Of a stretch of DNA of 64,000 nucleotides, positions 27,089-36,307 are shown in pieces. The stretch's first letter is position 1. Every line of letters begins with the position of its first letter. The stretch covers positions 1 to 64,000 of the forward strand of contig CAMWID010000004.1 of NCBI GenBank assembly GCA_947174235.1, read 5' to 3'. The notes under the pieces are model-generated. The model had not been told where the DNA came from and made no database searches. It was given only the letters and a program-made list of their open reading frames with translations. Source of the DNA: an uncultured Porphyromonadaceae bacterium. GTDB lineage: Bacteria > Bacteroidota > Bacteroidia > Bacteroidales > Muribaculaceae. Position numbers and translations under genes: made by a program.

Positions 27089-28017
27089 CAGGACGTTTCG
27101 CCCCCTCCCCTTCCGGGAGGATGCATCTTGGAAATATTTTCGCCGCACTTCTTTCCTGGCTCTCAGCCAGGAAGGAAGGCGGCAGATGGATACTGCGGAT
27201 CGAAGACCTCGATCCGCAGCGTTCACGTATGGACTATGCCCTTCAGATAGAGGATGACCTTGAATGGCTCGGACTTGACTGGGACGAAGGTGGCGTGGCG
27301 GGGAAAGGAGACAACGGACCGTATTGTCAGAGTCTTCGTGGGGAAATATACGAGAAAGCTCTTGACAAATTGAAATCCACAGGTCTTACTTATCCATGCT
27401 ATTGTACCCGCGCCGATATAATGGCGACACAGGCTCCGCACGAAAGCGACGGAAGAGTGGTCTATTCCGGTACATGCCGTCCCGCTCGTTTCGGAGGGGG
27501 AATGTCGCACAATGAGAATAGAAGGCAGGAGCGTGCGACAAGAATATATGTGCCTGACCGGGAGATTGTATTTACCGACAGGCTTTACGGGCGACAGTCG
27601 GTGAATCTCGCCGGGCATTGCGGTGACTTTATACTCAGAAGAGGTGACGGGGCATGGGCATATCAGCTGGCGGTAGTGATAGACGACGCGTTGATGGGTG
27701 TGACTGAGGTAGTGCGGGGCAGTGACCTTCTCTTGTCGTCGGCACAACAGATTTATCTTTATGAACTGTTGGGTTATCCCGCACCTGAGTTTGCCCACGT
27801 GCCACTTTTGTGCAATGCCGACGGGAGAAGGTTGTCAAAGCGGGATGCTTCTTTGGGTATGGGTGAGCTCAGAAAAGAGTACACTCCGTCACAGATCATC
27901 GGGCAGCTTGCCTATATCGCGGGGATACTTCCGGAGCCGTTCCCCGTCAGTGCCCGGGGACTGCTTCCATTATTCTCATGGTCGGCAGTCAGAAAGACTG
28001 CCACATTATGTATATGA
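27085..28017 (+). CDS. gluQ: Glutamyl-Q tRNA(Asp) synthetase
   Basis: 310 residues resembling the catalytic half of glutamyl-tRNA synthetase without the anticodon-binding domain, as in GluQ-RS. The HIGH-type motif is RMHLGNIFAA (residues 12-21), the KMSKS counterpart is GRRLSKRDAS, and the zinc Cys group appears as CYCTRAD with a later SGTCR. GluQ attaches glutamate to queuosine in tRNA-Asp. Starts inside the pepP stop (ATGA overlap). The C-terminus is followed by 166 bases with no clear terminator before a convergent gene. Confidence 0.95.
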   Translation: MTGRFAPSPSGRMHLGNIFAALLSWLSARKEGGRWILRIEDLDPQRSRMDYALQIEDDLEWLGLDWDEGGVAGKGDNGPYCQSLRGEIYEKALDKLKSTGLTYPCYCTRADIMATQAPHESDGRVVYSGTCRPARFGGGMSHNENRRQERATRIYVPDREIVFTDRLYGRQSVNLAGHCGDFILRRGDGAWAYQLAVVIDDALMGVTEVVRGSDLLLSSAQQIYLYELLGYPAPEFAHVPLLCNADGRRLSKRDASLGMGELRKEYTPSQIIGQLAYIAGILPEPFPVSARGLLPLFSWSAVRKTATLCI

Positions 28018-28072
28018 TTCTGATTTCGGGAACATGATATTGCAAATCAAAGGTTGAGCAAGTTGCAAATCT

Positions 28073-28121
28073 GGTTGATGGCGATAGACTGTAAGGTAGG
28101 TTGATAGTGATAAACTGTAAG
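28073..28121 (+). repeat. Imperfect 23-bp direct repeat between gluQ and the arabinanase gene
   Basis: Two copies (28073-28095 and 28099-28121), period 26, of GGTTGATnGnGATAnACTGTAAG with three differences. It lies between convergent genes; no function is apparent. Confidence 0.6.
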
Positions 28122-28183
28122 TCAGCGGAGGCAGGCGGTATGCTGTGTCCGGTTCTGTCTACAATCTAACTTGAACCTTAAAA

Positions 28184-29653
28184 TTATTTTACCCTTTTTC
28201 CCCACACTGTCCTTCCTGAAGCGTCAAGACCGGTAAACAATACGGTGTCGGTCTCGCGTTCCCAGTCGTGTCCGGGGTGTATCATCAGACCCGAAATTTT
28301 TTCTCCGCCTATAGTCAGCGACAATATCTGGTTTGCGGAATCAAAATTCCATGTCTTTCCGTTTTCCTTTTCAGTGAGTTGATGGATGAATGAACGGTTG
28401 CCTTCACCCTCGCGTAGATCGCCTTCCCCCCACAGGATCTGACCGGCTTCAAGGTTCCGTTCCACACGGGGTTCTGTGACTCTTATGATTTCCCATTCAC
28501 CACACAGGTCGGCGGAATTGAAATTTCTCGGCTTCACCCCTGCGAATCTCTCGGGAGACACAACAGGCCATCCGTCAGGAGTGACAAACAACTGACGCAG
28601 ATGCAGCACCATAAGACCGGAGTCTTTCGCGTATCTGCCCTGATGCGCCATGAAATAGTTTCCCTCTCCGTCGTCAAATACCCCGCAATGCGCGGTTCCC
28701 ACCCATCCGGGATGGTTGTCAAAAGAATAAGGTGCTGTTAGGATCGGGAAATTATTGGTCGTGTCGCTCACGTTCAGACCATTGAAATCAACGAATGGTC
28801 CTTCGGCGCGGTCTGCCCTCGCCACTCTGACATTATATGTGGTCATCAGAGGCTCATAGCTCTGGAAGAGAAAATATTTACCGGTTGCTTCATGCCTGAT
28901 TATTTCCGGGGCTTCAAGATTGTCTTTCTTCCAGTTGGCGCGACGCGCCACGAGGTGTCCCTGGTCGTCAGCTTTCTTTGCGAGACCCGTGGAGGGATCC
29001 AGTTCGACGCAATACAGTCCGCCGAAATACGATCCGTAGTGCATCCATTGTCTGCCGTCATTGTCTGTGATTACAGACGGGTCGATAGCGTTCATCGCGG
29101 AAGATTTGTCGGTACGTACCACCGCACCTTTCTGAATCCACGGACCTTCAGGGGAATGAGCTTCCGCCATTCCGATGTAAGAAGTGTTCATTCCGAAAGC
29201 GGATACACAATAGTAAAGTCGGAACACTCCGTTTCCACAATCCACCATATACGGCGCCCAGATGTTTGTGGCGCCTTTCCCTTCCGCTTTTTCTTTCACC
29301 CAGGCAACCGCCTCGGCGGGTATCTCCGGGAATGCCCATCCTAAAAATTCCCAGTTTACAAGATCCTTAGATCTCCGCATCTGTATGTATCCGAGCGGCA
29401 CATTGTTTTCATGGGCTTCCTTTCGGTTTTCCCTATAAATGGCGTCAGTGGAGTACATATAATAATATTCCCCTACCTTTCGGCATGATGGATCGTGAAC
29501 ATTGTAAGTTCCCCAGCTTTTCCAGTTCCGCATTCCCGCGATCGCAGAGTAATCATCCGCCCAGGGATTCGGGGAAGAGACGGGAGAGAAAGTATCCGCC
29601 ACAGCGGGGAGAGCGAATATCGTCGCAACACATATAGAAGAAAAGATTTTCAT
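28184..29653 (-). CDS. GH43 endo-alpha-1,5-L-arabinanase (PUL B)
   Basis: 489 residues from the ATG at 29653 (MKIFSSICVATIFALPAVAD, a clean signal peptide); an ATG at 29713 adds 20 residues before it and is rejected. The GH43 propeller carries Asp54 (YNVHDPSCRK), Asp191 (NAIDPSVITDNDG) and likely acid Glu247 (NLEAPEIIRH). After residue 375 comes the extra beta-domain of the endo-arabinanase C-terminal type (LCGEWEIIRV...WGKRVK). This layout is typical of enzymes cutting the arabinan backbone. The gene is divergent from the HTCS, the same place BT_0367 holds in the B. thetaiotaomicron arabinan PUL as I recall it. Confidence 0.88.
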   Translation of the reverse strand: MKIFSSICVATIFALPAVADTFSPVSSPNPWADDYSAIAGMRNWKSWGTYNVHDPSCRKVGEYYYMYSTDAIYRENRKEAHENNVPLGYIQMRRSKDLVNWEFLGWAFPEIPAEAVAWVKEKAEGKGATNIWAPYMVDCGNGVFRLYYCVSAFGMNTSYIGMAEAHSPEGPWIQKGAVVRTDKSSAMNAIDPSVITDNDGRQWMHYGSYFGGLYCVELDPSTGLAKKADDQGHLVARRANWKKDNLEAPEIIRHEATGKYFLFQSYEPLMTTYNVRVARADRAEGPFVDFNGLNVSDTTNNFPILTAPYSFDNHPGWVGTAHCGVFDDGEGNYFMAHQGRYAKDSGLMVLHLRQLFVTPDGWPVVSPERFAGVKPRNFNSADLCGEWEIIRVTEPRVERNLEAGQILWGEGDLREGEGNRSFIHQLTEKENGKTWNFDSANQILSLTIGGEKISGLMIHPGHDWERETDTVLFTGLDASGRTVWGKRVK

Positions 29654-29760
29654 GATGTCAAACAGATTTGAATTGTTATAGATTTCAGGGGCGGTTATCC
29701 AATTTGCTAACATGCCCGATGTGTCGGACGAGGGAGTTTCCTGCCTGAATTTTGATGTTG

Positions 29761-29768
29761 CAAAATTA
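29761..29768 (-). promoter_or_regulatory. Candidate -7 element of the divergent arabinanase gene
   Basis: Minus-strand TAATTTTG lies 107 bases ahead of the ATG at 29653. There is no TTG at the -33 distance, which suggests the promoter needs an activator, presumably the adjacent HTCS. Confidence 0.45.
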
Positions 29769-29901
29769 CATTTAATAAAATTGACAGAGGTGTAATTTCA
29801 AATCAGATATGGAGATAAACTTGTAAAAAATAAGATGAAATGTGTAATAAGGTGAAAATTTGAGTCAAAAGGGTGGATATATGAGTATAATGGTTAAAAG
29901 A

Positions 29902-29933
29902 TTGTGTAACTGAAGAAAAAAGTTATAAATTTG
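29902..29933 (+). promoter_or_regulatory. Promoter of the HTCS gene
   Basis: TTG (29902-29904), 21 bases, then TAAATTTG (29926-29933) match the Bacteroidetes promoter form with both elements present, fitting constitutive low-level sensor expression. The leader to the ATG at 30016 is about 75 bases. Confidence 0.65.
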
Positions 29934-30015
29934 CATTGAAATTGATGGCTGTGCCGGAATAAGCTTTCTGACCGCCGGGAAAACTGACCATAGATACCTG
30001 TTTTTTGATATTGAC

Positions 30016-33000
30016 ATGAAACTCCGTCTTTTCATAACTTTATTGGTTTTTATCACCGCCGGTGGCATTTCACGGGTGGCAGCCGAGCATTTAACCCCTT
30101 CGGCATTTGCCGACAATTATACAGTCAGCAACATAACCATGCGCGACGGTCTTTCGCATAATTTCGTGGAAGACATCTACCGCGACAGCAAAGGATACAT
30201 GTGGATCGCGACCTCCGGTTCTCTCGCCCGTTATGACGGATATGAATTCATCAACTTCACCCCTAATTCCATATCCGGGCATATACGTAGCACTTTTGTG
30301 AGGAAAGTTGCCGAAGACCGGTTCGGCAGGCTCTGGGTTGCAAGCGACGGCGGTGTGGATATCATAGATCTTGAAAGTCTGGCGGTGTCAGATATGCCGG
30401 AAAAGAATGATCTTTTAAAAGAAATAGCCAGAAATCCTGTTTTTTATGTTTCCTGTGATTCCGACGGTAACATCTGGATGCGCAATTCAAAAGATGTGAT
30501 ATGTATCGTTCTTGGCGAGAATGGAGATATCGCTACTGTTGTCACCATACCGCATGAGACAACCGCAACCATTACCGTAGGAGCCATAGAGCCGTTGCCG
30601 GGAGTCGGGAAAGGGGTTTTTACCGGAATAGGAGGTAACGTCAGCCGGTTGGTTTTCGATTCCGGTAAAATCAAGGTGACCGGACTATCTGACGGATTGA
30701 GCCTTGATCCTTCCGGATATATAGCGGATTTTGTGGCATATGACAACAAAATATGGATCGCCTCGGATTTCGGGCTTTTCAGCTATGATCTCTCCACCCA
30801 TGCTGTAAAGCGATATACGTCGGAGGAGGGAGGTCTTTCCCAAAGTTTTGTCACTACCCTTGAGGTGACAGCCAAGGGGGAGCTGGTGGCGGGATGTCTG
30901 AACGGACTGAACATATATGATCCGTCGGAAGACGTTTTTCATCCCGTGTCGGTTTCTGATATGGGAGGTATGCTCAGAGGATTGAACAACGACTTTATAA
31001 ACTGCATTATGTCTGAGGGCGACAACCTGTGGGTCGGTACCGAAGGATGCGGCATAAATATCATTTCCCCACGGCGTCTCTATTCCTCGATGCTGTGTCA
31101 CAGCCCCTCCGATCCGTTGTCACTGTCTCCGAACCCTGTCAACGCCATATTCGAAGATGGAGACGGCACTTTATGGGTAGGCACAGTAGAAGGTGGTCTC
31201 AACCGTGGTGTGGGCGGCTGCGACAAGGGATTTCTGCATTATACGGTGCAGACAGGATCTCTGCCACATAATTCCGTAAGCGCGATCGGCGCGGATCATA
31301 CAGGACATCTGTGGGTTGGTACGTGGGGAGGAGGTTTGTGTATGCTTTCCAGGATAAATCCCGGAAAGATGCTGCGTCTGGTCAATACGGTCGAAGACGG
31401 CAGACGCCTTGAATATATCGGCGCGCTGGTATTTGATCCGTTCAATAATCTTCTTTGGATAGGTGCGAATTACGGCATATTTACCTACGATCTTGAGACG
31501 AACCGTATTTCAATCCCTTTCAAAGGAGCGGATTGTATACCCGGGAGTGTTTCCGCCGTCATCTCTTCTGACGGGAGATTATGGATGGGTGGTCTTGAAG
31601 GATTGGTATCGGTCAATCTTAAAAAGAAAAACAAAGCGGGAGATTTTGAGGTGTGCCGATACGAGAACAAGCTTGATGATCCCGAATCTACGGTAAAAGA
31701 GAAAATAAATTCAGTGGCGTTGTCACGCGACGGCACTTTATGGGTAGGTACCAACGGCAACGGTCTTTACCGCTGCGACAGAGAAAACGGGGATGTCAGA
31801 TTTGTCAATTACAGTTCCGTCAACGGTTTGCCCAATGATGTGGTTCATGGTATAGCTGAAGATCCCCATGGAAATCTATGGATAGCGACCTATCATGGAC
31901 TCTCCTGCATGACTCCTGACGGGCGGTTCCTGAATTTCGGGATCAACAGCGGACTTGAGACCGAACAGTTTTACTGGAATGCCTACCGGCGTCTTGCCAA
32001 CGGTGATGTGCTGTTTGGCAGCATAGACGGCATGGTAGCCGTGAAAGGGCTTGCCGCTTCAAGATTCGACAGGACTTTTCCGGTGAGATTCACATCTATC
32101 ACAGTCAATAACGACCGTACCTTCAGCAACCCCTCCGGCGCCAGCATTCCGGAGAACGACAGGTCTTTCGAGATAGGTTTTTCCGCATTGGATTATGCCG
32201 GAAAGGACAATGGAAGATATGTCTACAGGATGAAGGGATATGAGGAAGACTGGAAGGAACTTCCCCAGAACCGTCACAGTGTGGTGTATATGAACCTCTT
32301 CCCCGGCAATTATACACTCGAAGTGAAATACATCGCGCAAGGGCAGTCCGCCTCGATGGTGCCTGTCTCCAGTTTTGACATAGAGATAATACCCAATTTC
32401 TACAGGCGTTGGTGGTTTATACTTTTAGTGGCGGCGGCAGTCATTGCCGCCATATGGGGTGTATATAAATGGCGGGTCAGGGATATCACCCGTCAGCGAG
32501 AGGATCTGAGGAGGGCTGTCGACGAAGGGGTGAGGGAAATCAACGAGCAAAAATCTATGCTTGAGGATCATGCCCGTGAGCTGGGGGAACAGAACAATGA
32601 GCTGCGTCTCCGCAACGAGCAGATAAGCGAGCAGAAGTCGCAGCTTTCAGAGATGGCGAGGAAAGTGCAGCAGCTCACGGCAGACCGCATCTCGTTCTTC
32701 ACCAACATAACCCATGAGTTCCGTACGCCCATCACCCTGATAATCGGTCCGATAGAACGTGCGCTTAAACTCAGTACCAATCCCAAGGTGATCGAGCAGC
32801 TCAATTTCGTGGAGCGTAATTCACGGTATCTTCTTTCGCTGATCAACCAGCTTATGGATTTCCGCAAGATAGAATCCGGAAAGATAGATGCCGCTACCGC
32901 GAAAGGCAACATAATGAACACGATAGATGAGATAATACTTCCTTTCAGGGCTTATGCCGAGGAGCGGGGAATAGAGATACGTACACGCTATCATCTTCCG

Positions 33001-34239
33001 ACTCCGGTGTTTGAATACAATGAGGATGCCATACGCAAGGTGTTGACCAATCTTTTAGGGAATGCCATAAAATTTACCCCTGACAAAGGGACTGTGACAG
33101 TCTATGCCTCAATTTTCAAAAGTTCACGTTGCCGGGAAGGGTATACATTCTATATGGGTGTCAGCGATACGGGATGTGGACTTAAAGAAGATGAGACGGA
33201 TAAAGTGTTTGATCATTTCTATCAGGGTCAGAGCCAGATAAGATATCCGCTTATCGGAGCAGCCGACAGCGGTATCGGGCTTTATCTTTGCCGCCGTCTT
33301 GTGGAAGTGTTCGGGGGCAATATCTCCGCACGCAACAATCATGGGGATGGCTGTTCTTTCCGCGTGCTTCTGCCGGTGGCAAATGCCTTGGTTGATTTCC
33401 CGGCTTCAGAAGGCGCGCCCGGATTGATCCAGACAGTCATGACTGAAGATGCTCCGGCATCCCGCAGGCTGACAGTGCTTGTTGTTGAAGACAACACCGA
33501 CATGAGGGCGTTCATGCGTTCCGTGCTATCCGACCATTATAATGTGGAAGAAGCCGGTAACGGAGAAGAGGCGTTGCGCCTGCTTGAAGAAAAAGAGGTG
33601 GATTTCATCATAAGTGATCTCATGATGCCTGTCATGGACGGTCTTGAGCTTGCGGGGAAAGTGAAAGAAAACTTCGCTATATCCCATATCCCGTTCATAA
33701 TGCTGACCGCGAAGACATCACAGGAGTCGCGTATGGAAGGATACCGTCAGGGGGTTGACGATTATATATTGAAGCCTTTTGACGAAGACATGCTCCTGAC
33801 GCGCATCAACAATATTCTCGCCAACAAACGCCGATACCAGCGGCAATTCAAAGCGGATATGGAGGTGGATCATCTGGCGATAAAGGAAGACAGCCGAGAC
33901 AAAAAATTTGTCAACAAAGTCATGGAGATCCTTAAGGAGAATTATACCAATTCATACTATGAGGTGACCGAATTCGCCGATGCCCTCGGAGTGAGCCGGA
34001 GCTTTCTCAACCGCAAGCTCCAGAGCCTTCTCGGACAGGGAGCCAACCAGCTTATGCGCTCCTATCGGCTCAAGGTCGCCCACAGTCTGATATTGCAGAA
34101 CCGGGGGACGAAAAACATGAACGTGTCAGAGATCGCCTTTTCGGCAGGATTCAATGATCCCAAATACTTTACCCGCTGTTTTACTCAGCAATACGGTATG
34201 AATCCGAGTGTAATGTTGAAAATGGAGCCAAAAAAATAA
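30016..34239 (+). CDS. Hybrid two-component system sensor/regulator of the arabinan PUL
   Basis: 1407 residues with the full HTCS plan. After a signal peptide, a periplasmic double propeller of reg_prop repeats (about 30-725; many DSKGYMWIATSG- and DGTLWVGTxGNG-like blades) and a Y_Y_Y domain (725-790) bind the inducer. One membrane helix (797-820) leads to a coiled coil, a histidine kinase with His900 (THEFRTPITLI) and N-box TNLLGNAIKF near 1011, a receiver with Asp1201 (ISDLMMPVMDG) and Lys in LTAKTS, and an AraC-type double helix-turn-helix (about 1310-1402). All catalytic residues are present. Known relatives sense arabinan oligosaccharides and switch on their PUL; the neighbours fit. Confidence 0.96.
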   Translation: MKLRLFITLLVFITAGGISRVAAEHLTPSAFADNYTVSNITMRDGLSHNFVEDIYRDSKGYMWIATSGSLARYDGYEFINFTPNSISGHIRSTFVRKVAEDRFGRLWVASDGGVDIIDLESLAVSDMPEKNDLLKEIARNPVFYVSCDSDGNIWMRNSKDVICIVLGENGDIATVVTIPHETTATITVGAIEPLPGVGKGVFTGIGGNVSRLVFDSGKIKVTGLSDGLSLDPSGYIADFVAYDNKIWIASDFGLFSYDLSTHAVKRYTSEEGGLSQSFVTTLEVTAKGELVAGCLNGLNIYDPSEDVFHPVSVSDMGGMLRGLNNDFINCIMSEGDNLWVGTEGCGINIISPRRLYSSMLCHSPSDPLSLSPNPVNAIFEDGDGTLWVGTVEGGLNRGVGGCDKGFLHYTVQTGSLPHNSVSAIGADHTGHLWVGTWGGGLCMLSRINPGKMLRLVNTVEDGRRLEYIGALVFDPFNNLLWIGANYGIFTYDLETNRISIPFKGADCIPGSVSAVISSDGRLWMGGLEGLVSVNLKKKNKAGDFEVCRYENKLDDPESTVKEKINSVALSRDGTLWVGTNGNGLYRCDRENGDVRFVNYSSVNGLPNDVVHGIAEDPHGNLWIATYHGLSCMTPDGRFLNFGINSGLETEQFYWNAYRRLANGDVLFGSIDGMVAVKGLAASRFDRTFPVRFTSITVNNDRTFSNPSGASIPENDRSFEIGFSALDYAGKDNGRYVYRMKGYEEDWKELPQNRHSVVYMNLFPGNYTLEVKYIAQGQSASMVPVSSFDIEIIPNFYRRWWFILLVAAAVIAAIWGVYKWRVRDITRQREDLRRAVDEGVREINEQKSMLEDHARELGEQNNELRLRNEQISEQKSQLSEMARKVQQLTADRISFFTNITHEFRTPITLIIGPIERALKLSTNPKVIEQLNFVERNSRYLLSLINQLMDFRKIESGKIDAATAKGNIMNTIDEIILPFRAYAEERGIEIRTRYHLPTPVFEYNEDAIRKVLTNLLGNAIKFTPDKGTVTVYASIFKSSRCREGYTFYMGVSDTGCGLKEDETDKVFDHFYQGQSQIRYPLIGAADSGIGLYLCRRLVEVFGGNISARNNHGDGCSFRVLLPVANALVDFPASEGAPGLIQTVMTEDAPASRRLTVLVVEDNTDMRAFMRSVLSDHYNVEEAGNGEEALRLLEEKEVDFIISDLMMPVMDGLELAGKVKENFAISHIPFIMLTAKTSQESRMEGYRQGVDDYILKPFDEDMLLTRINNILANKRRYQRQFKADMEVDHLAIKEDSRDKKFVNKVMEILKENYTNSYYEVTEFADALGVSRSFLNRKLQSLLGQGANQLMRSYRLKVAHSLILQNRGTKNMNVSEIAFSAGFNDPKYFTRCFTQQYGMNPSVMLKMEPKK

Positions 34240-34261
34240 AAAAATATATAGAGGTGTTGAT

Positions 34262-34320
34262 TTGTCCACCACCTTTACACAATTGTCCACCATGCGCGGG
34301 TTGAGAATCATTTAAATTTG
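34262..34320 (+). promoter_or_regulatory. PUL B promoter with a 21-bp-spaced direct repeat
   Basis: TTGTCCACCA occurs twice, at 34262-34271 and 34283-34292, exactly 21 bp apart (two helical turns). The downstream copy ends 20 bases before TAAATTTG (34313-34320), so it covers the -33 place. This is the layout expected for an AraC-type regulator bound next to RNA polymerase. The leader to the ATG at 34444 is about 115 bases. Confidence 0.65.
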
Positions 34321-34443
34321 CACCCGAAAATCCGTGGCATGCCCGGACTTATAACCTATTAAAGCAAAAAAAAGAGCAATAAAGGTAGATAACAACAAAC
34401 TGACGAAAGAATAATATTAACCTCTTAACAACCTAATATCATC

Positions 34444-36273
34444 ATGAAGACAGAGAAATGGATGCCTGCGGCAACCCTTGCTGTTTTACTGACCACGATG
34501 ACATCCTGCGAAGACTGGGGACAACAGGACCCGCCGGCAGGGAACCAGGTCTATCCGACCTTGGAAAACGTGGCGACATTTGACTTTGAGGCGGAAGACG
34601 GACTTGACTTTTTCACGTTCAATCCTATCGCCAATCCGGGTGGCACTGCCCCTCAGATCATCGAAGACGAGATCAAAGGGAATGTGCTCGAACTTAACAG
34701 CGGATACGTCATCCTTTCCAATCCATTTTCAAAGGTGAGTCTTCAGGATGCGGCTTCTTTCACATTCTGGGTTAAACAACCCGTCTTGACTTCTTCTGAC
34801 GAGGAGGGAAACGAGACTGTTGTTCCCCAGGATGCCGCCGCCCCCTTGCTGACCTTTGTAAATGAGACCGGAAACGGTATGTTGTCGATCAACGCCAACG
34901 GAGGAATCAGCTATTCCGCTGCCGATGGTGTATGGATCGAGAATGATCCGTCTGAAGTTACCACCGGGTACATGACTCCCGGGGAATGGCATTATGTGGC
35001 TGTCGTGCTTGGCAAAGACGGCTACGAATGGTATGTTGACGGCGACCGGAAGGTCAGCAAGACTGTCACTGATTTCGATTGCTCGAAAATTGTGCGGTTC
35101 GCCAACAACGTCCCCACCATGACCATCGGTGGCGAAGGGAGCTCTTCGCTCCTGTATATGGACGATATCAAGGTATATCGTAACGCACTTACCGCAAAAG
35201 AGACCGCACGACCCAACCTTGGCGGCGGATCAGGCAGCGAAGGTCCGGATCTGAGCTCCTGGACACTTGTCGGTCTTGAAGACAACACCACAGGATTCTG
35301 GAGCACCTGGGCGGACTATGTGAATCTGACCGGCGACGGAACCGTGCATTATGATTTCTACAATTATAATGGCGGTGGCGTCAATAACTGGTGCAACTGG
35401 GGACTTGTGCTCACCAACGGTCCGGAGCGCGGAGCCGACGGCTATGCGGAATATCTCTATCTGCGCGCAGACGCCTATGGCTGGGGCAACAATTATAACG
35501 GCGACAATATCACCCATGATTTCGATTGGACTACATTCATGTCGGAAATGGATGGCGCCTTTGTTTCTCTCGATATCACGCGTATGGGTACGAATGTGAC
35601 GGTGACTGCTCTTGTTACTGCTGAAAACGGCACAGAACGGCACTATTCTATCCGTGTGGAGGGTGTAGACAGCGAAGTGCTCGGTACATTCCTTACCTGT
35701 GAAGGATCGCATCTCCTGATCAATCCGGAGACAGTGTTCGTGGGACAGACATATAACGCCGGGCAATATGTGACCGGACAGACCGACTGCAGCACAGGAT
35801 GGTGGTCAGCACATTCTCCCAACAACCGTTTCGACGGCAACTTCAAGAACTGGGGTGTGGAATTCGTGAACCATACCACCGGCGCCGGTGCGAACTGGAA
35901 CAACTGGCTTCTTGTATGTTCCAACGGTCCCTGGGTAGGCGAGGCGGATTATGCGGAAAACTTTGTGCTCCGTTCAGACGCATATGGCTGGGGCGCAAGT
36001 TTCGACGCCGGCAACACCACCATGGAGAGCGCTTTCGACTGGGAAAGCTATGTGGCAGACATGAAAGACGCCAAAGTGAAGATCCTTTTCTCATTCGCTG
36101 GCGGGAAGCTCGACATGTATTGCACGCAGACCACAGCCGACGGCAGGGAGATGCCTCCCTACAAATTCTCGGCGAGCGGACTGACTGCTCCGATAGGATT
36201 GTTCTTCACTTGTGAACTCGCATATCTCGAGTTTTCCAAAGTTGGCTATTATCCATGGGCAAAGATGGAATAA
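34444..36273 (+). CDS. LamG-type surface glycan-binding lipoprotein with duplicated C-terminal module
   Basis: 609 residues; lipobox MTSC (Cys22) followed by acidic residues. Residues 40-260 look like a LamG/concanavalin fold (GEWHYVAVVLGKDGYEWYVD, LLYMDDIKVYRNALT). Two related modules follow, about 271-436 and 445-605. They share STGWW/TGFWS openings, NNWCNWGLVLTNGP against NWNNWLLVCSNGP, a DAYGWG segment and an FDWxxxxxxM segment. The aromatic residues suggest carbohydrate contact. First gene of the PUL B main operon, directly before SusC, where B. thetaiotaomicron has BT_0365. No catalytic motif seen. Confidence 0.75.
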   Translation: MKTEKWMPAATLAVLLTTMTSCEDWGQQDPPAGNQVYPTLENVATFDFEAEDGLDFFTFNPIANPGGTAPQIIEDEIKGNVLELNSGYVILSNPFSKVSLQDAASFTFWVKQPVLTSSDEEGNETVVPQDAAAPLLTFVNETGNGMLSINANGGISYSAADGVWIENDPSEVTTGYMTPGEWHYVAVVLGKDGYEWYVDGDRKVSKTVTDFDCSKIVRFANNVPTMTIGGEGSSSLLYMDDIKVYRNALTAKETARPNLGGGSGSEGPDLSSWTLVGLEDNTTGFWSTWADYVNLTGDGTVHYDFYNYNGGGVNNWCNWGLVLTNGPERGADGYAEYLYLRADAYGWGNNYNGDNITHDFDWTTFMSEMDGAFVSLDITRMGTNVTVTALVTAENGTERHYSIRVEGVDSEVLGTFLTCEGSHLLINPETVFVGQTYNAGQYVTGQTDCSTGWWSAHSPNNRFDGNFKNWGVEFVNHTTGAGANWNNWLLVCSNGPWVGEADYAENFVLRSDAYGWGASFDAGNTTMESAFDWESYVADMKDAKVKILFSFAGGKLDMYCTQTTADGREMPPYKFSASGLTAPIGLFFTCELAYLEFSKVGYYPWAKME

Positions 36274-36307
36274 TCAATAACTTAAAATCTAACCAGACAT
36301 CATCATA

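Noticed and set aside
30016..34239. Split of the 1407-residue regulator into separate sensor, kinase and regulator genes
   Set aside because: The frame is continuous and the domain order is the standard HTCS order.
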